The notes under the pieces: generated by a model | What the model was told of the DNA's origin: nothing | Databases searched by the model: none | The model's input: only the letters and a program-made list of their open reading frames with translations | Program-made: the position numbers and the translations under genes | Shown here: positions 9,184 through 18,814 of the stretch, piece by piece | Numbering within the stretch: the first letter of the stretch is position 1 | Layout: every line of letters begins with the position of its first letter | NCBI GenBank assembly: GCA_017503135.1 | Contig: JAFVTQ010000004.1 | Location: forward strand, 186,001-250,000 | Origin: Clostridia bacterium | Lineage (GTDB): Bacteria; Bacillota; Clostridia; Oscillospirales; Acutalibacteraceae | Length of the DNA: 64,000 bases | Direction: 5' to 3'

Positions 9184-10316
9184 TTTTTTTAGTAATTATA
9201 GTTGCAATTTTTACCTTTAATGAAAAAGAAATCTATAAAAAAGATATAAGAAACCGACTTGTTATTCAGGGCATCGGCATAGATATTGAAAAGGACAATT
9301 CATATACTGTCACATTGCAGACCATTGATACTAACGCTCAGTCTGCCACATCAGAAGACGGTGCATCTCAACCGCCCATAAAAACTTATAAGATGACAGG
9401 AGATACAATTTACACTACAATCAAAAGTGTTACTGAAATTGAAGGCAAAGTGCCATTGTATTCACAAAACAGAATTATAGTTTTAGGCAAAAGCATAACC
9501 GAAGAGAAAATGGACGATGTTATTGATTTCTTTGTTCGTGATGTTGAAAATAGTGCATCAATTTATATTGCGGCGGCAAAAGACAGAGCCTCTGATATTC
9601 TTGAAGCAAAGAATGGCGAAGAATATGTGAGTGCAAGAAGCATTGAAATAGGAATTGGTGCAAATGAATATGACGCACGAATTTTTGGCACAGAGCTTTA
9701 TGAGCTTATAAACCGATATAATTCGGGCTCAAAAGATTTTGCAATGCCGCTTTTAGATGTAACAGAAAAAGATGGCAAACAAAGCGTCGAGATAATTGGT
9801 ACGGCGATTTTTAACAATACCCGTTATCGTGAATATATGTCAAAAGACGAAACGGTTTATCTGAATTTCTTGTCTGATAAGGTTTATAACACGGCAATTT
9901 CATTGGATAGAGATAATGGGGAAAAATTATCTCTTAATGTGGTAGATTCAAAAACTTATCGCACATTGAAATTCGAAAACGGAAAACCCACATTTAAAAT
10001 CAAAGTTAAAATCAGTGCAGATATAGCTGAAATCAGCGGTGGTGTTTCGAAAAAAATGACAAAGCAGGACATTGAAACAATAAAAACATCCGCCGAGCAA
10101 TATATCGAAAAAGCTATTACACAGACACGAAAAAGACTGTATGAAGAATATGAGAGTGACGCTTGTGGTTTAGGCAGACTTTTATATATTTTCAAACCGT
10201 CTTTTTATAGAAAAAATGAAAAAAACATCGACTCCATAATGCAAAATAGCATTTTTGAAGTCGATGTGGATTTGAAAATTCGTCGAATAGGACACGAATT
10301 TATTGAAATGGTTTAG
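9165..10316 (+). CDS. gerC: Spore germination protein, Ger(x)C family (C subunit), no lipobox
   Basis: C-subunit of the germinant receptor; in Bacillus this is a lipoprotein on the outer face of the inner spore membrane. The 383-residue sequence has an N-terminal hydrophobic segment (residues 4-18), the early family block NRLVIQGIGIDIEKD, and the RIIVLGKSITEE and YESDACGLGRLLY regions of Ger(x)C proteins. The conserved lipobox Cys after the signal is missing: the segment reads IFTFNEKEIYKKD, with no Cys in the first 100 residues, so the protein is probably held by its signal anchor rather than by lipid. Its stop overlaps the convergent EAL gene by 4 nt. Confidence 0.9.
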   Translation: MRKSILIFLVIIVAIFTFNEKEIYKKDIRNRLVIQGIGIDIEKDNSYTVTLQTIDTNAQSATSEDGASQPPIKTYKMTGDTIYTTIKSVTEIEGKVPLYSQNRIIVLGKSITEEKMDDVIDFFVRDVENSASIYIAAAKDRASDILEAKNGEEYVSARSIEIGIGANEYDARIFGTELYELINRYNSGSKDFAMPLLDVTEKDGKQSVEIIGTAIFNNTRYREYMSKDETVYLNFLSDKVYNTAISLDRDNGEKLSLNVVDSKTYRTLKFENGKPTFKIKVKISADIAEISGGVSKKMTKQDIETIKTSAEQYIEKAITQTRKRLYEEYESDACGLGRLLYIFKPSFYRKNEKNIDSIMQNSIFEVDVDLKIRRIGHEFIEMV

Positions 10317-12553
10317 TTTCTTGAGTCACGGATAATCATATTGCAAAGGTCATCAAAGCTTATGGGGCGGCTCAAATAATAACCCTGAACAATGTGGCAA
10401 CCTTGCGTTTTCACATATTCATATTGTTCTTCGGTTTCAACACCTTCTGCAATAAGAGTCATACCGAGTTGCTTTGCCATTGTGATAATGCATTCAATAA
10501 TACTTCTACCGCGTGGGTGAGCATAGTCATCAATAAAGGTCTTGTCAAGTTTCAAGAAATCAACAGGCAATGATTTAAGAAGCATCAATGAAGAATAACC
10601 TGTGCCAAAGTCATCCATAAGAATTTTGAAACCTGATTTGTGAAGTTTGCGAAGCATTTTTACGAAGCTCTTGTTGTTTTCAAACAATGTGGTTTCTGTA
10701 ATTTCAAGCTGAATATGAGAAATATCTGCACCGGTTTCTTTAACGATTTCAAGATATTTTTCGGTGAATTTTGAGTCATAAAGTGACTGTTGTGACACGT
10801 TGACAGAAATATCAACAGGCACTAATCCTTTTTCTTTCATTTTAGTTTGCATTATGCAAGCTTGTTCAAATGCAAATTTATCAAGTTCTTTAACAAGACC
10901 ACGTTCTTCTGCAAGGGGAACAAACTCAGCAGGAGAAACTGCTGTGCCATCTGCTTTGAACCAACGAATAAGAGTCTCTGCGCCACAAAGTTTGTCGTTT
11001 TCTGTGCTGAATTGTGGTTGGAATACAACAGACAATTCGCGGTTTTCAATAGCGTGAATAAGCTCATCTGCAAAAATCTTTTTCTGAGTGAGTTTCTTTT
11101 TAAGACTGTCATTATAGAAAGAAATGAGAGTGTCGCTATCACCCTTGACAAGTGATTTTGCCATAACAGCACTATTCTGCATCTGCTGAATATTTGTGTT
11201 TTTCTCTTCAATAAGATAAACGCCGATGCTCGGTGTGAGAATATAATCAGACATTATACCGTTGTTTTGTATTGTGCATTTCTGACAGAATTCTTCAAGA
11301 CGATTGCGAAGCTCAGCTTCGTTATTATATTGCATATAAACTGCGAAACGGTCAGCGGCAATTCTTCCAACAAACTCATTGTCTCTTAAAATACTCTGCC
11401 ATGTTTCGTGAACAAAATTGATTGTGCTGTTACCTTGTTCATAACTGTAATAGTCGTTAATCAATTTGAAATTATCAAGGTCCATAACAATATAAGCGGC
11501 CTTTTTGCCTTTTACAAGTTGCTTTTTAACATCAACACAGAACTTGGCATAAGATGCGCCACCTGTAAGACTGTCTTTATAGAGAATTTTATCAAAGTCT
11601 GCTTGCTTTCTTCTTTCGGCAGAAACAATAATATAAATAAGCATTGCAAAGAGCGAAATCAAGAAGAAACAGATAATAACAAGAATTGAAAGAACCATAT
11701 TTCTACTTGCATTTACACTCATAGCAGGTACAACTGAGAATAAATACCAATTATTGAAATTAAGTGGAGCATAATATAGATAGAACTGACTGCCCTGTGA
11801 TGACATCAATACGCCTGACTCACCATTTTTCATATCTTCTTTAATGTCAACAATTCGTGAGCCTTGATATCTTTCGTCCATAGGCACAGCTTTGAAAACA
11901 TTTTCAATGTTTTGATATTCTTTTGAGTGGTGAGTGCTGATAATATTGTTGCCCTCTGAGTCAACAACATAGAAAAACTCAGTATTTTGGAAAGAGTCGG
12001 TTGCAAAATTTTGCTTGATTTCATCAACGGTAAAAGAGAAAAAGAGAACGGAACATATTTTGCCATCAGCATACAAAGGATAATGCATAATAAACATTGC
12101 GTCGCCGTCAATGCTTTCATCCGTATTCATTCGACAAACAGTGAGAGTGCCTTTTTCAACACACTCTTGGAGATGGTTGGTGTGTGCTAAAACTGTATTT
12201 TTGTCGTCAGAAGTGTAACAAGTACCATCTAAAAGAGCAACACCAACTCGTTTATATGCAATGTTTGATGGTATATCTTTAATACTTTTTACAGCGTTTT
12301 CGGGATTTGTTCTCAAACTTTCAGGAATGCTGTTTGCAACACTTACAACAAACGATGCTTGCTCTTGGAATTTAAAACCGATTGACTCGGCATTCTTTTT
12401 AGAAATCTCTTCAAGCATTTCTTGATTTTGAATGTCCATAATCTTTGTCATAACCATTGGTGAAATAACAAGTACAACCAATGCCACAAGACATAAGACA
12501 CCCATCAATATATATCTTTTTAACGGTTTTTTATATGGTTTTTTCTCTTTCAT
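10313..12553 (-). CDS. Membrane EAL-domain protein with degenerate GGDEF domain
   Basis: Putative cyclic-di-GMP phosphodiesterase of 746 residues. It has an N-terminal transmembrane helix (about 15-40), an extracytoplasmic Cache-like sensor (about 40-280), a second transmembrane helix (about 285-310), a GGDEF domain and a C-terminal EAL domain. The GGDEF signature reads AADRF, so cyclase activity is unlikely. The EAL motif reads ETL, but catalytic-site blocks remain (ISVNVS, MDDFGTGYSSL, LKLDKTFIDD, AEGVETEEQ), so hydrolysis is plausible. The longest frame starts at 12568; GGTGAT at 12561-12566 sits 7 nt before the ATG at 12553, which I prefer. Signal and target are unknown. Confidence 0.9.
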   Translation of the reverse strand: MKEKKPYKKPLKRYILMGVLCLVALVVLVISPMVMTKIMDIQNQEMLEEISKKNAESIGFKFQEQASFVVSVANSIPESLRTNPENAVKSIKDIPSNIAYKRVGVALLDGTCYTSDDKNTVLAHTNHLQECVEKGTLTVCRMNTDESIDGDAMFIMHYPLYADGKICSVLFFSFTVDEIKQNFATDSFQNTEFFYVVDSEGNNIISTHHSKEYQNIENVFKAVPMDERYQGSRIVDIKEDMKNGESGVLMSSQGSQFYLYYAPLNFNNWYLFSVVPAMSVNASRNMVLSILVIICFFLISLFAMLIYIIVSAERRKQADFDKILYKDSLTGGASYAKFCVDVKKQLVKGKKAAYIVMDLDNFKLINDYYSYEQGNSTINFVHETWQSILRDNEFVGRIAADRFAVYMQYNNEAELRNRLEEFCQKCTIQNNGIMSDYILTPSIGVYLIEEKNTNIQQMQNSAVMAKSLVKGDSDTLISFYNDSLKKKLTQKKIFADELIHAIENRELSVVFQPQFSTENDKLCGAETLIRWFKADGTAVSPAEFVPLAEERGLVKELDKFAFEQACIMQTKMKEKGLVPVDISVNVSQQSLYDSKFTEKYLEIVKETGADISHIQLEITETTLFENNKSFVKMLRKLHKSGFKILMDDFGTGYSSLMLLKSLPVDFLKLDKTFIDDYAHPRGRSIIECIITMAKQLGMTLIAEGVETEEQYEYVKTQGCHIVQGYYLSRPISFDDLCNMIIRDSRN

Positions 12554-12721
12554 TTTCATTATCACCATCCATAAAATAACCTAAAATTTACCTATTATAA
12601 ATTATAACAATTTAAAAAAGAAAAATAAATGGTAATAATCAATAAAAGATATAAAAGTTTTAATGCACAATAACTAATTTGTGTGTTGAATTTGATTGAG
12701 TGTAATTTATTTATATAAAAC

Positions 12722-12749
12722 AACCAGCTCTCAATTTGAGAGCTGGTTT
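12722..12749 (-). terminator. Terminator of the gene at 12754-13476
   Basis: Perfect stem AACCAGCTCTC / GAGAGCTGGTT with a short loop, located immediately 3' of the minus-strand gene. T-rich sequence flanks it on both sides. Confidence 0.75.
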
Positions 12750-12753
12750 GTGT

Positions 12754-13476
12754 TTAATTTTTTTTGTTCTTTTTTGTATCTTGAATAATTGGTTTAATAA
12801 GCACAAAAAAAGCTGTAGAAGCAACACCAATGATGAAAATCAAAACCACTATAGTTCTTATAATTTGTTCGTTGTTAACATCATACAAAATTGTTTCATT
12901 ATTATTTTCATCAATTTTTATAAGTTGAGAGTGGCTATGCTCAACTTGAATTAAGTTTAGCATTCCCATATCGTTTTGAATTTTATATGTAGTATTCTCA
13001 ACAGATATTTCAGTTTTTTTATATAGTAAATAATCTCTTAATTTGCGGTTTTCGGGCGAATACAAAACTCGATAAAACTCTGTCCATTGTCCGTTACTGT
13101 CTAACTTTGCATAGATATCGCTGCGTACAAAAAACACCATTATGTCATTCCCAGACCATTCACAAGCAACCGTACCATAGGCATCAAAAGAGAAACCATA
13201 TTGAAATTCAAAATCAGAATTGTAAACACAAACAGTGTATTCGGAAGAACGACTGAATAACAGAAGTATCATTTTATCTTCATTAACATCAAAACATCGT
13301 ATGGGGGTGGTCCAGTTAAATTCTTCAATTTTTTTAACAGGAGAATTTTCAGTAAATGTAGCCTGTTCTTCTTTAGTTAACGGGTCGGTAACAAAAGGGG
13401 TGGGGGCAGCAAAAGTGGACATAGCCATACCAACAAGTAAAACGAAAGCTATAACTAAACTCAACAGTTTCTTCAT
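12754..13476 (-). CDS. Unknown exported protein with C-terminal membrane anchor
   Basis: Family not recognised. The 240-residue protein has a clear signal peptide (MKKLLSLVIAFVLLVGMAM, likely cleaved after TFA-A). A beta-rich extracytoplasmic region follows (CFDVNEDKMILLLF, VCVYNSDFEFQYGFSFD) that resembles repeats recording a value and its display. One transmembrane helix (about residues 207-228) and a short Lys-rich cytoplasmic tail (DTKKNKKN) end it. A GGAGGA site lies 6 nt before the ATG. It is a single gene with its own terminator. No enzymatic motif is visible. Confidence 0.75.
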   Translation of the reverse strand: MKKLLSLVIAFVLLVGMAMSTFAAPTPFVTDPLTKEEQATFTENSPVKKIEEFNWTTPIRCFDVNEDKMILLLFSRSSEYTVCVYNSDFEFQYGFSFDAYGTVACEWSGNDIMVFFVRSDIYAKLDSNGQWTEFYRVLYSPENRKLRDYLLYKKTEISVENTTYKIQNDMGMLNLIQVEHSHSQLIKIDENNNETILYDVNNEQIIRTIVVLIFIIGVASTAFFVLIKPIIQDTKKNKKN

Positions 13477-13567
13477 TTTCGATCCTCCAACGATATTTAC
13501 AATATTATACTAACATAAATTTGCTTTATTTTCAATGCTTTGGAGTGTAAATTTCTTGCTACACAAC

Positions 13568-13596
13568 TTGTATTTTTTGCTGTTTTGTTGTAATAT
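13568..13596 (+). promoter_or_regulatory. Probable promoter of the phosphoglucomutase operon
   Basis: TTGTAT (13568-13573), 17-nt spacer, TAATAT (13591-13596), about 40 nt before the ATG at 13635. A second overlapping TATAAT follows directly, so the exact -10 is uncertain. Confidence 0.5.
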
Positions 13597-13634
13597 TATA
13601 ATATGAAAATATGCCTGAAAAGAGGTAACATAAA

Positions 13635-15275
13635 ATGACCATTAAAGAAAAGTTTGATTATTGGTACAGTTTTGATGAAGACACAAAAAATGAGCTTCTC
13701 AGCTTAACCGATGAAAAAGAAATCGAAGATAGATTTTATAAAGATTTAGAATTCGGCACAGGTGGACTTCGTGGCATTATGGGTGCAGGTCCAAACCGAA
13801 TGAATAGATATACAATCGCAAAAGCAACAAAGGGCTATGCAGACTATCTCAAAAGCAGTTTCAAAGGTGAAATCAGCGTGGCAATAGCTTATGATTCACG
13901 AAACAATTCACAATATTTCTCGCAAGTGGCTGCAGGTGTACTCGCTTCAAACGGAATTAAAGTTTACATATATGACACTCTTATGCCAACACCTGTTCTT
14001 TCATTTACAGCAAAGTATTTAGGTTGTAATGGTGGTATTGTGCTCACAGCAAGCCATAACCCAAAAGAATATAACGGCTATAAAATCTACGACGAAAAAG
14101 GTTGCCAACTTGTTCCGCAATTCGCAAGTCAGGTAATAGATTTTGTAAATGCAATAACAGATTTGAAATCAGTTGACGTTATGGATTTTGATGCTGGTGT
14201 TAAGAGTGGCAAAATTACAGTAATCGGTGAAGAAGTTCTAGAAAAATTCCTTGACGAAGTAAAAAAACAGTCAATCTATGAAGAAAAATCAGACCTTAAA
14301 ATTGTTTATACAGCCCTTCACGGCACAGGTAATATCCCTGTCAGAAAAGCACTTGAGGGTATGAATGTTTCAATAGTAAAGAGTCAGGAATTGCCTGATG
14401 GTAATTTCAGCACAGTCCGTTCACCAAACCCCGAAGAAAAAGACGCTTTGACTATTGCTATTGAACAAGCAAAGACAGAAAAAGCAGATTTGGTATTGGG
14501 CACTGACCCTGACTGTGACCGTGTTGGCACAGCAGTTTTACATAATGGTGAATATGTGCTTATGACTGGTAACCAAATCGGTGCATTGCTTGTCGATTTT
14601 GTGCTTTCACATAGAAAAGACACACTCAACGAAAAATCAACACTTGTAAAAACAATCGTTACAAGTGAAGTTGGTGCAGATATTGCAAGAAGTTATGGTC
14701 TTAATATTGTTGACACTCTTACAGGCTTTAAATATATCGGTGACCAGATTGGCAGATATGAAGTGAGTGGTGACCGTGAATTTGTAATAGGTTATGAAGA
14801 GTCTTACGGTTATCTTGTTGGCACACACGCTCGCGATAAGGATGCTGTTGTTTCTTCAATGCTTATCTGTCAGATGGCGGCATACCACAAGAATAACGGC
14901 AGAACATTGGTTGATGCTCTTAACAATATATATGCAAAATTCGGCTTCTATCTTGATGCACTTGATACTTTCGTGCTTAAAGGTAAAGACGGTGCAGAAA
15001 AAATTCAGAGTATAATGACTGATATGCGTGAGAATGGCAATTCACTCTTTGATAACATCAAAAATGTGCTTGACTATTCAAAGGGTATCGACGATTTACC
15101 AAAAGAAAATGTGCTTAAATACATATTCACAGACGGCAGTTGGATAGCAATTCGTCCGTCAGGCACAGAGCCAAAACTTAAGGTTTATTATTCAATGTGT
15201 GGCGAAACAAAGACACAAGCAACTGAAAAACTTGAAAAAGTCCGTGCAATTCTTAAGAAGGTAATTGAGGAATAG
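13635..15275 (+). CDS. pgcA: Phosphoglucomutase / phosphomannomutase family protein
   Basis: Converts glucose-6-phosphate and glucose-1-phosphate (alpha-PGM; PgcA type), linking glycolysis to glycogen and envelope sugar synthesis. The 546-residue length and four-domain layout match: substrate-site GTGGLRGIMG near residue 41, the catalytic phosphoserine loop GIVLTASHNPKEYNGYK near residue 135, the metal loop TDPDCDRVG near residue 292, the sugar-recognition loop GYEESYGYLVG and the C-terminal phosphate-binding loop RPSGTEPKLKVY. A GAGGTAA site precedes the ATG. It is the first gene of a run with the NifU-like gene (2 nt later) and the GH38 mannosidase, which fits a role in processing released sugars. 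Confidence 0.95.
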   Translation: MTIKEKFDYWYSFDEDTKNELLSLTDEKEIEDRFYKDLEFGTGGLRGIMGAGPNRMNRYTIAKATKGYADYLKSSFKGEISVAIAYDSRNNSQYFSQVAAGVLASNGIKVYIYDTLMPTPVLSFTAKYLGCNGGIVLTASHNPKEYNGYKIYDEKGCQLVPQFASQVIDFVNAITDLKSVDVMDFDAGVKSGKITVIGEEVLEKFLDEVKKQSIYEEKSDLKIVYTALHGTGNIPVRKALEGMNVSIVKSQELPDGNFSTVRSPNPEEKDALTIAIEQAKTEKADLVLGTDPDCDRVGTAVLHNGEYVLMTGNQIGALLVDFVLSHRKDTLNEKSTLVKTIVTSEVGADIARSYGLNIVDTLTGFKYIGDQIGRYEVSGDREFVIGYEESYGYLVGTHARDKDAVVSSMLICQMAAYHKNNGRTLVDALNNIYAKFGFYLDALDTFVLKGKDGAEKIQSIMTDMRENGNSLFDNIKNVLDYSKGIDDLPKENVLKYIFTDGSWIAIRPSGTEPKLKVYYSMCGETKTQATEKLEKVRAILKKVIEE

Positions 15276-15277
15276 TT

Positions 15278-15514
15278 ATGGAAAGATATATCAATCTTAT
15301 TATTAAACCTAAATTGCAGAGTGACGGCGGTGACATTGATTTCGTTTCTTATGAAGACGGAAATTTAACCGTGATTTTGCAGGGTGAATGTTCAAAATGC
15401 CTTATCGTTGACCGTTGTATCTCGTGGATTGAAAGCGAAATTATGCGCGATATGGGTGAAAGTGTAAAAATTGTTGCACAGAAGAAAAAACCTTTCTTCT
15501 GGGATAAGGATTAA
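15278..15514 (+). CDS. Small NifU C-terminal-domain-like protein
   Basis: A 78-residue protein beginning with the NifU/Nfu core pattern: IKPKLQSDGGDIDFVSYEDG, then LQGECSKCLIVDRC. Nfu proteins bind and pass on an iron-sulfur cluster through a CXXC pair, here C-SK-C with a third Cys six residues on. The length is that of a stand-alone Nfu domain. It follows the phosphoglucomutase gene by 2 nt and precedes the mannosidase by 15 nt, so it is co-transcribed, although no functional link to sugar metabolism is obvious. Cluster binding is inferred from the motif. Confidence 0.75.
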   Translation: MERYINLIIKPKLQSDGGDIDFVSYEDGNLTVILQGECSKCLIVDRCISWIESEIMRDMGESVKIVAQKKKPFFWDKD

Positions 15515-15529
15515 AGGGGGACGCACAAA

Positions 15530-18463
15530 ATGGCACATATTAAAGTTGTTAGAAGAAGTATGCGTCCTGAAGAATGGACAGATTTGCGCTTCGGTTGGTT
15601 AAAAAGATACATATATGACGAAAAATTCGAGATAGAAAACTTAAAAGTCCGTGATGCCCGTCAAGTGTCAGAAATGCAATATGATTATTATCCTGAGAGT
15701 TGGCGTAATCTTCGAAAAGGGGATATGTATTTCACTCCCGATGGCACAGCATTTTTTGATGCAGACGTGGTAATCCCTGAAAAACTTCGTGGCAAAGAAC
15801 TTTGGTTTTCACTTAAAACTGCTGCTGAAATTATCGTTAAAGTCAACGGTAAATATGTGGGTGGCGTTGACCCCAACCGCGACAGAATACTTTTGACGCC
15901 TTATATTGATAGCGATTATCTCCACTTTGAAATGGAGGGATATAACCGTTCAAAGCCTGACGACGAGAGAAACCCTGAATCACTTTCAGTTCGCGGTTGC
16001 CGTCAGATTTTTGAAGGTGCATATTTAGCAACTATCAACCACACAGTTCTTGATTTAGTTTATGACCTTGAACTCTTACTTGATATTGCAAAGAGTGAAC
16101 TTTTCAATGAAGATTACCGAGCATTTTTGAATCGCGAAATCAACAATGCACTTAATCTTATTGATTTTGATGATTTAAAGAATGAAGATGTTGCAAAAGC
16201 AAAGCAATATGTTGACGATGTAATCTATGCAAATGATGATTACAAGGGCAACGGTGATGTGGCTTTGATTGCCCACTCACACCTTGATATTGCATATTAT
16301 TGGCGCAGAATTCATTCTGTCCAGAAAAATCTTCGCACAATTCTTATTCAGTTGCGTTTAATGGATAGATACCCCGATTTCAAATACACTCATACACAGG
16401 CATACACTTATGAAATGCTTGAAAAGTATTATCCTGATGTGTTTGAAGAGCTGAAAGAGAAGATTGCAAGGGGACAATTCGAACCTGTTGGCGCTATGTA
16501 TGTTGAGCCTGACTGTAACATTCCAACAGCAGAGAGTTTGATTCGTCAATGTATGTATGGTCAGCATTATTTCCGTGAGAAATTTGGCAAGACAATCAAT
16601 AACTGTTGGTTACCCGATGTTTTCGGCAACTCTTGGATTTTGCCACAGATTCTTAAAAAGAGTGGCGTTGACTATTTTGTATCCAACAAAATGTCAACTT
16701 GGAATGACACAAATCGATTCCCACATAACAATTTTATCTGGAAAGGTATTGACGGCAGCGAGGTTTATGCTTGTGTGCCACCAACTCACTTTATAACTTG
16801 GAATATGCCATCGCAAATTCAAGAAAACTGGGAAGCATATCAGGATAAAAACCTTGGCGGACAAACTATGTCTATGTTTGGTTATGGTGACGGTGGCTCA
16901 GGTTGTACTGAAGAAATGATTGAGATTATGCATCGTTTCGAGAAACTCTCAATTATGCCAAAAACCGAGCATATAAGTGGTGCAGAATTTTTAGAGAAAA
17001 ATCTCAAAGATAACGAAAATCTCGCTAAATGGGATGGTGAACTCTATCTGGAAATGCATCGTGGCACATTCACTACAAAATCAAAAATGAAGAGATATAA
17101 TCGCAAGCTTGAATTCAAACTTCGTGAAGCAGAAATGATTTCAACTCTTCGTCATTTAAGGGGCGCGGCTTATCCATATACAGAGCTTCGTGAAATCTAT
17201 AAAAAATTACTTATAAATCAATTCCACGATATTTTACCGGGTAGTCATATCGCACCTGTTTATCGTGATGCAATGGATGATTATGAAGATATTGATGCTC
17301 GCCTTGATAAGATTATCGGCACAGGTGAAAAGTATTTTAATTCTCTTAATTTCCCAAGAACTCATCTCACATTTATCGAAGACGAAAACGGCAAGAGTGT
17401 GCGTTTCGGCAAACAGGGTAATTGGGTAATTCCAAATCTTCCTGCACTCTCTTGTGGTGATATTCCTTGGCGCACTTATGCAGGTGAATGGGTTGAAATC
17501 GGCAAGAAAATCGTGACACAATTCTATGAAATTGAGTTTAATTATGACGGCAGCATTAAGAGTCTTTATGATAAAGACCTTAACCGTGAATGGACTAATG
17601 GTGAATTCAACAAACTCAAATTCTATAAAGATAACCCCGGTGTTTATGATGCTTGGGATATCTTGCCTAACTATAAAGACCGTGAAGTCGAAGTGAAGAT
17701 TATTTCACCACTTAAAACTGTTGAAAAAAATTCAGAAGTTGCATCGTTTGAGTGTATTCTTGGCACGGAAAAAAGCACTTGGAAACGCATTATCCGTGTG
17801 TTCCGTCAGTCAAGAGGTATCGAAGTAGAAAACATTGTTGACTGGAATGAAAAGCACGTGCTTGCAAAGGCACAGTTTGATTGCAATGTGCTGACGAGAA
17901 AAGCAATTTGCGACACAAGTGCAGGCTTTGTAGAGCGTGAAACTCACAGAAACACAACTTGGCAACAGGCAAGATTTGAAGTTTGCCATCATAAATGGGT
18001 TGATATGGCAGAAACTGACGGCGGTATCGCTCTTATCAACGACTCAAAATATGGTGTGGGACTTTTAGAAAACTCAATGAGTTTAAGTCTTCTTCGTGCG
18101 ACAATTCGTCCCGATGTTACAAGTGATATTGGTCACCACGAGTTTTCATATATGATTTATCCACACGGTGACGATTTTGTGAAAGCAGAAATCAATAATA
18201 TAGCTTATGAGTATAATATTCCACTCACAAAAGCTGATTTGACTTGTGAAAATTCATTCGGTGAGCTCTATATGCAAGCAATGAAAATGAGTGAAAACGG
18301 CAAAATGATTGTAATTCGTTTGTCAGAGCAGAATGGTCGTCGTGGTAAAATTGAGCTTGGTGGCAAAGTTAAACTTCTCAACTTCCTTGAAGACATAATC
18401 GACGAAACTGATACAATTGAATACAAACCATTCGAAATCATAACAATCGGCATCGAAACTTGA
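15530..18463 (+). CDS. Alpha-mannosidase, GH38 family
   Basis: Zinc-dependent retaining exo-alpha-mannosidase acting on alpha-mannosides such as N-glycan fragments. The 977 residues hold an N-terminal beta domain (about 1-235), the GH38 catalytic barrel with zinc ligands His251 and Asp253 (AHSHLDIAYYWRR), nucleophile Asp363 (LPDVFGNSW) and the GYGDGGSG loop, a helical middle domain (LINQFHDILPGSHI) and C-terminal beta domains. No signal peptide is present, so it acts in the cytoplasm. An AAAGGGGGA site precedes the ATG. As the last gene of the phosphoglucomutase run, it may supply mannose to the phosphosugar pool. Confidence 0.95.
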   Translation: MAHIKVVRRSMRPEEWTDLRFGWLKRYIYDEKFEIENLKVRDARQVSEMQYDYYPESWRNLRKGDMYFTPDGTAFFDADVVIPEKLRGKELWFSLKTAAEIIVKVNGKYVGGVDPNRDRILLTPYIDSDYLHFEMEGYNRSKPDDERNPESLSVRGCRQIFEGAYLATINHTVLDLVYDLELLLDIAKSELFNEDYRAFLNREINNALNLIDFDDLKNEDVAKAKQYVDDVIYANDDYKGNGDVALIAHSHLDIAYYWRRIHSVQKNLRTILIQLRLMDRYPDFKYTHTQAYTYEMLEKYYPDVFEELKEKIARGQFEPVGAMYVEPDCNIPTAESLIRQCMYGQHYFREKFGKTINNCWLPDVFGNSWILPQILKKSGVDYFVSNKMSTWNDTNRFPHNNFIWKGIDGSEVYACVPPTHFITWNMPSQIQENWEAYQDKNLGGQTMSMFGYGDGGSGCTEEMIEIMHRFEKLSIMPKTEHISGAEFLEKNLKDNENLAKWDGELYLEMHRGTFTTKSKMKRYNRKLEFKLREAEMISTLRHLRGAAYPYTELREIYKKLLINQFHDILPGSHIAPVYRDAMDDYEDIDARLDKIIGTGEKYFNSLNFPRTHLTFIEDENGKSVRFGKQGNWVIPNLPALSCGDIPWRTYAGEWVEIGKKIVTQFYEIEFNYDGSIKSLYDKDLNREWTNGEFNKLKFYKDNPGVYDAWDILPNYKDREVEVKIISPLKTVEKNSEVASFECILGTEKSTWKRIIRVFRQSRGIEVENIVDWNEKHVLAKAQFDCNVLTRKAICDTSAGFVERETHRNTTWQQARFEVCHHKWVDMAETDGGIALINDSKYGVGLLENSMSLSLLRATIRPDVTSDIGHHEFSYMIYPHGDDFVKAEINNIAYEYNIPLTKADLTCENSFGELYMQAMKMSENGKMIVIRLSEQNGRRGKIELGGKVKLLNFLEDIIDETDTIEYKPFEIITIGIET

Positions 18464-18814
18464 TTCTTGGCGCAGAAAATTAAATTTATCGGACTTTTTT
18501 GTAGGGCTATGTAATCTTGTAGGGGATGACGACCACGGCAGCCCGAAACAAGTTATATCAAAACCTATTTTTACCATAGTTGTATAGTTGTCGACGATAA
18601 AAAAGTTTTACCTTCAAGTCTTAATTAATAAAAAACTATCTTTATAAAGTTCTCTTAAAAATCAAATTTTCTTTATGTTTGTCACAAAGTGATAAATAAA
18701 AACGATATAAATATATGGAAGTTAAAAAATGTTAAGTTGTATAAAGAAAAGGTGATTCCAATGGTTTCAATAATATAAAAATGAGCATATTAACTTTATA
18801 AGGAGATTTAAATT
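18464..18814. other. Intergenic stretch with a solitary TTGTAGGGGA repeat
   Basis: 351 bases without a credible gene. It holds a half-copy of the TTGTAGGGGA repeat (18517-18550), then very AT-rich DNA leading to the gene at 18815. Two tiny frames (5-6 codons) lie before that gene but show no sign of selection. Confidence 0.6.
18517..18550 (+). repeat. Solo copy of the TTGTAGGGGA repeat family
   Basis: Begins TTGTAGGGGATGACGACC and ends CGGCAGCCCGAAACA. It matches the left arm of the inverted-repeat element at 63495-63572, including upstream CTATG-AAT and downstream CCCGAAACAA, but here there is no facing right arm. This suggests a decayed or half element. Confidence 0.7.

Noticed and set aside
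18761..18800. Tiny leader frames (5-6 codons) before the secreted protein gene
   Set aside because: Too short to judge; no regulatory amino acid run or attenuator hairpin.
18464..18814. Riboswitch or structured RNA upstream of the secreted protein gene
   Set aside because: No recognisable conserved core; only the repeat arm and AT-rich DNA were seen.
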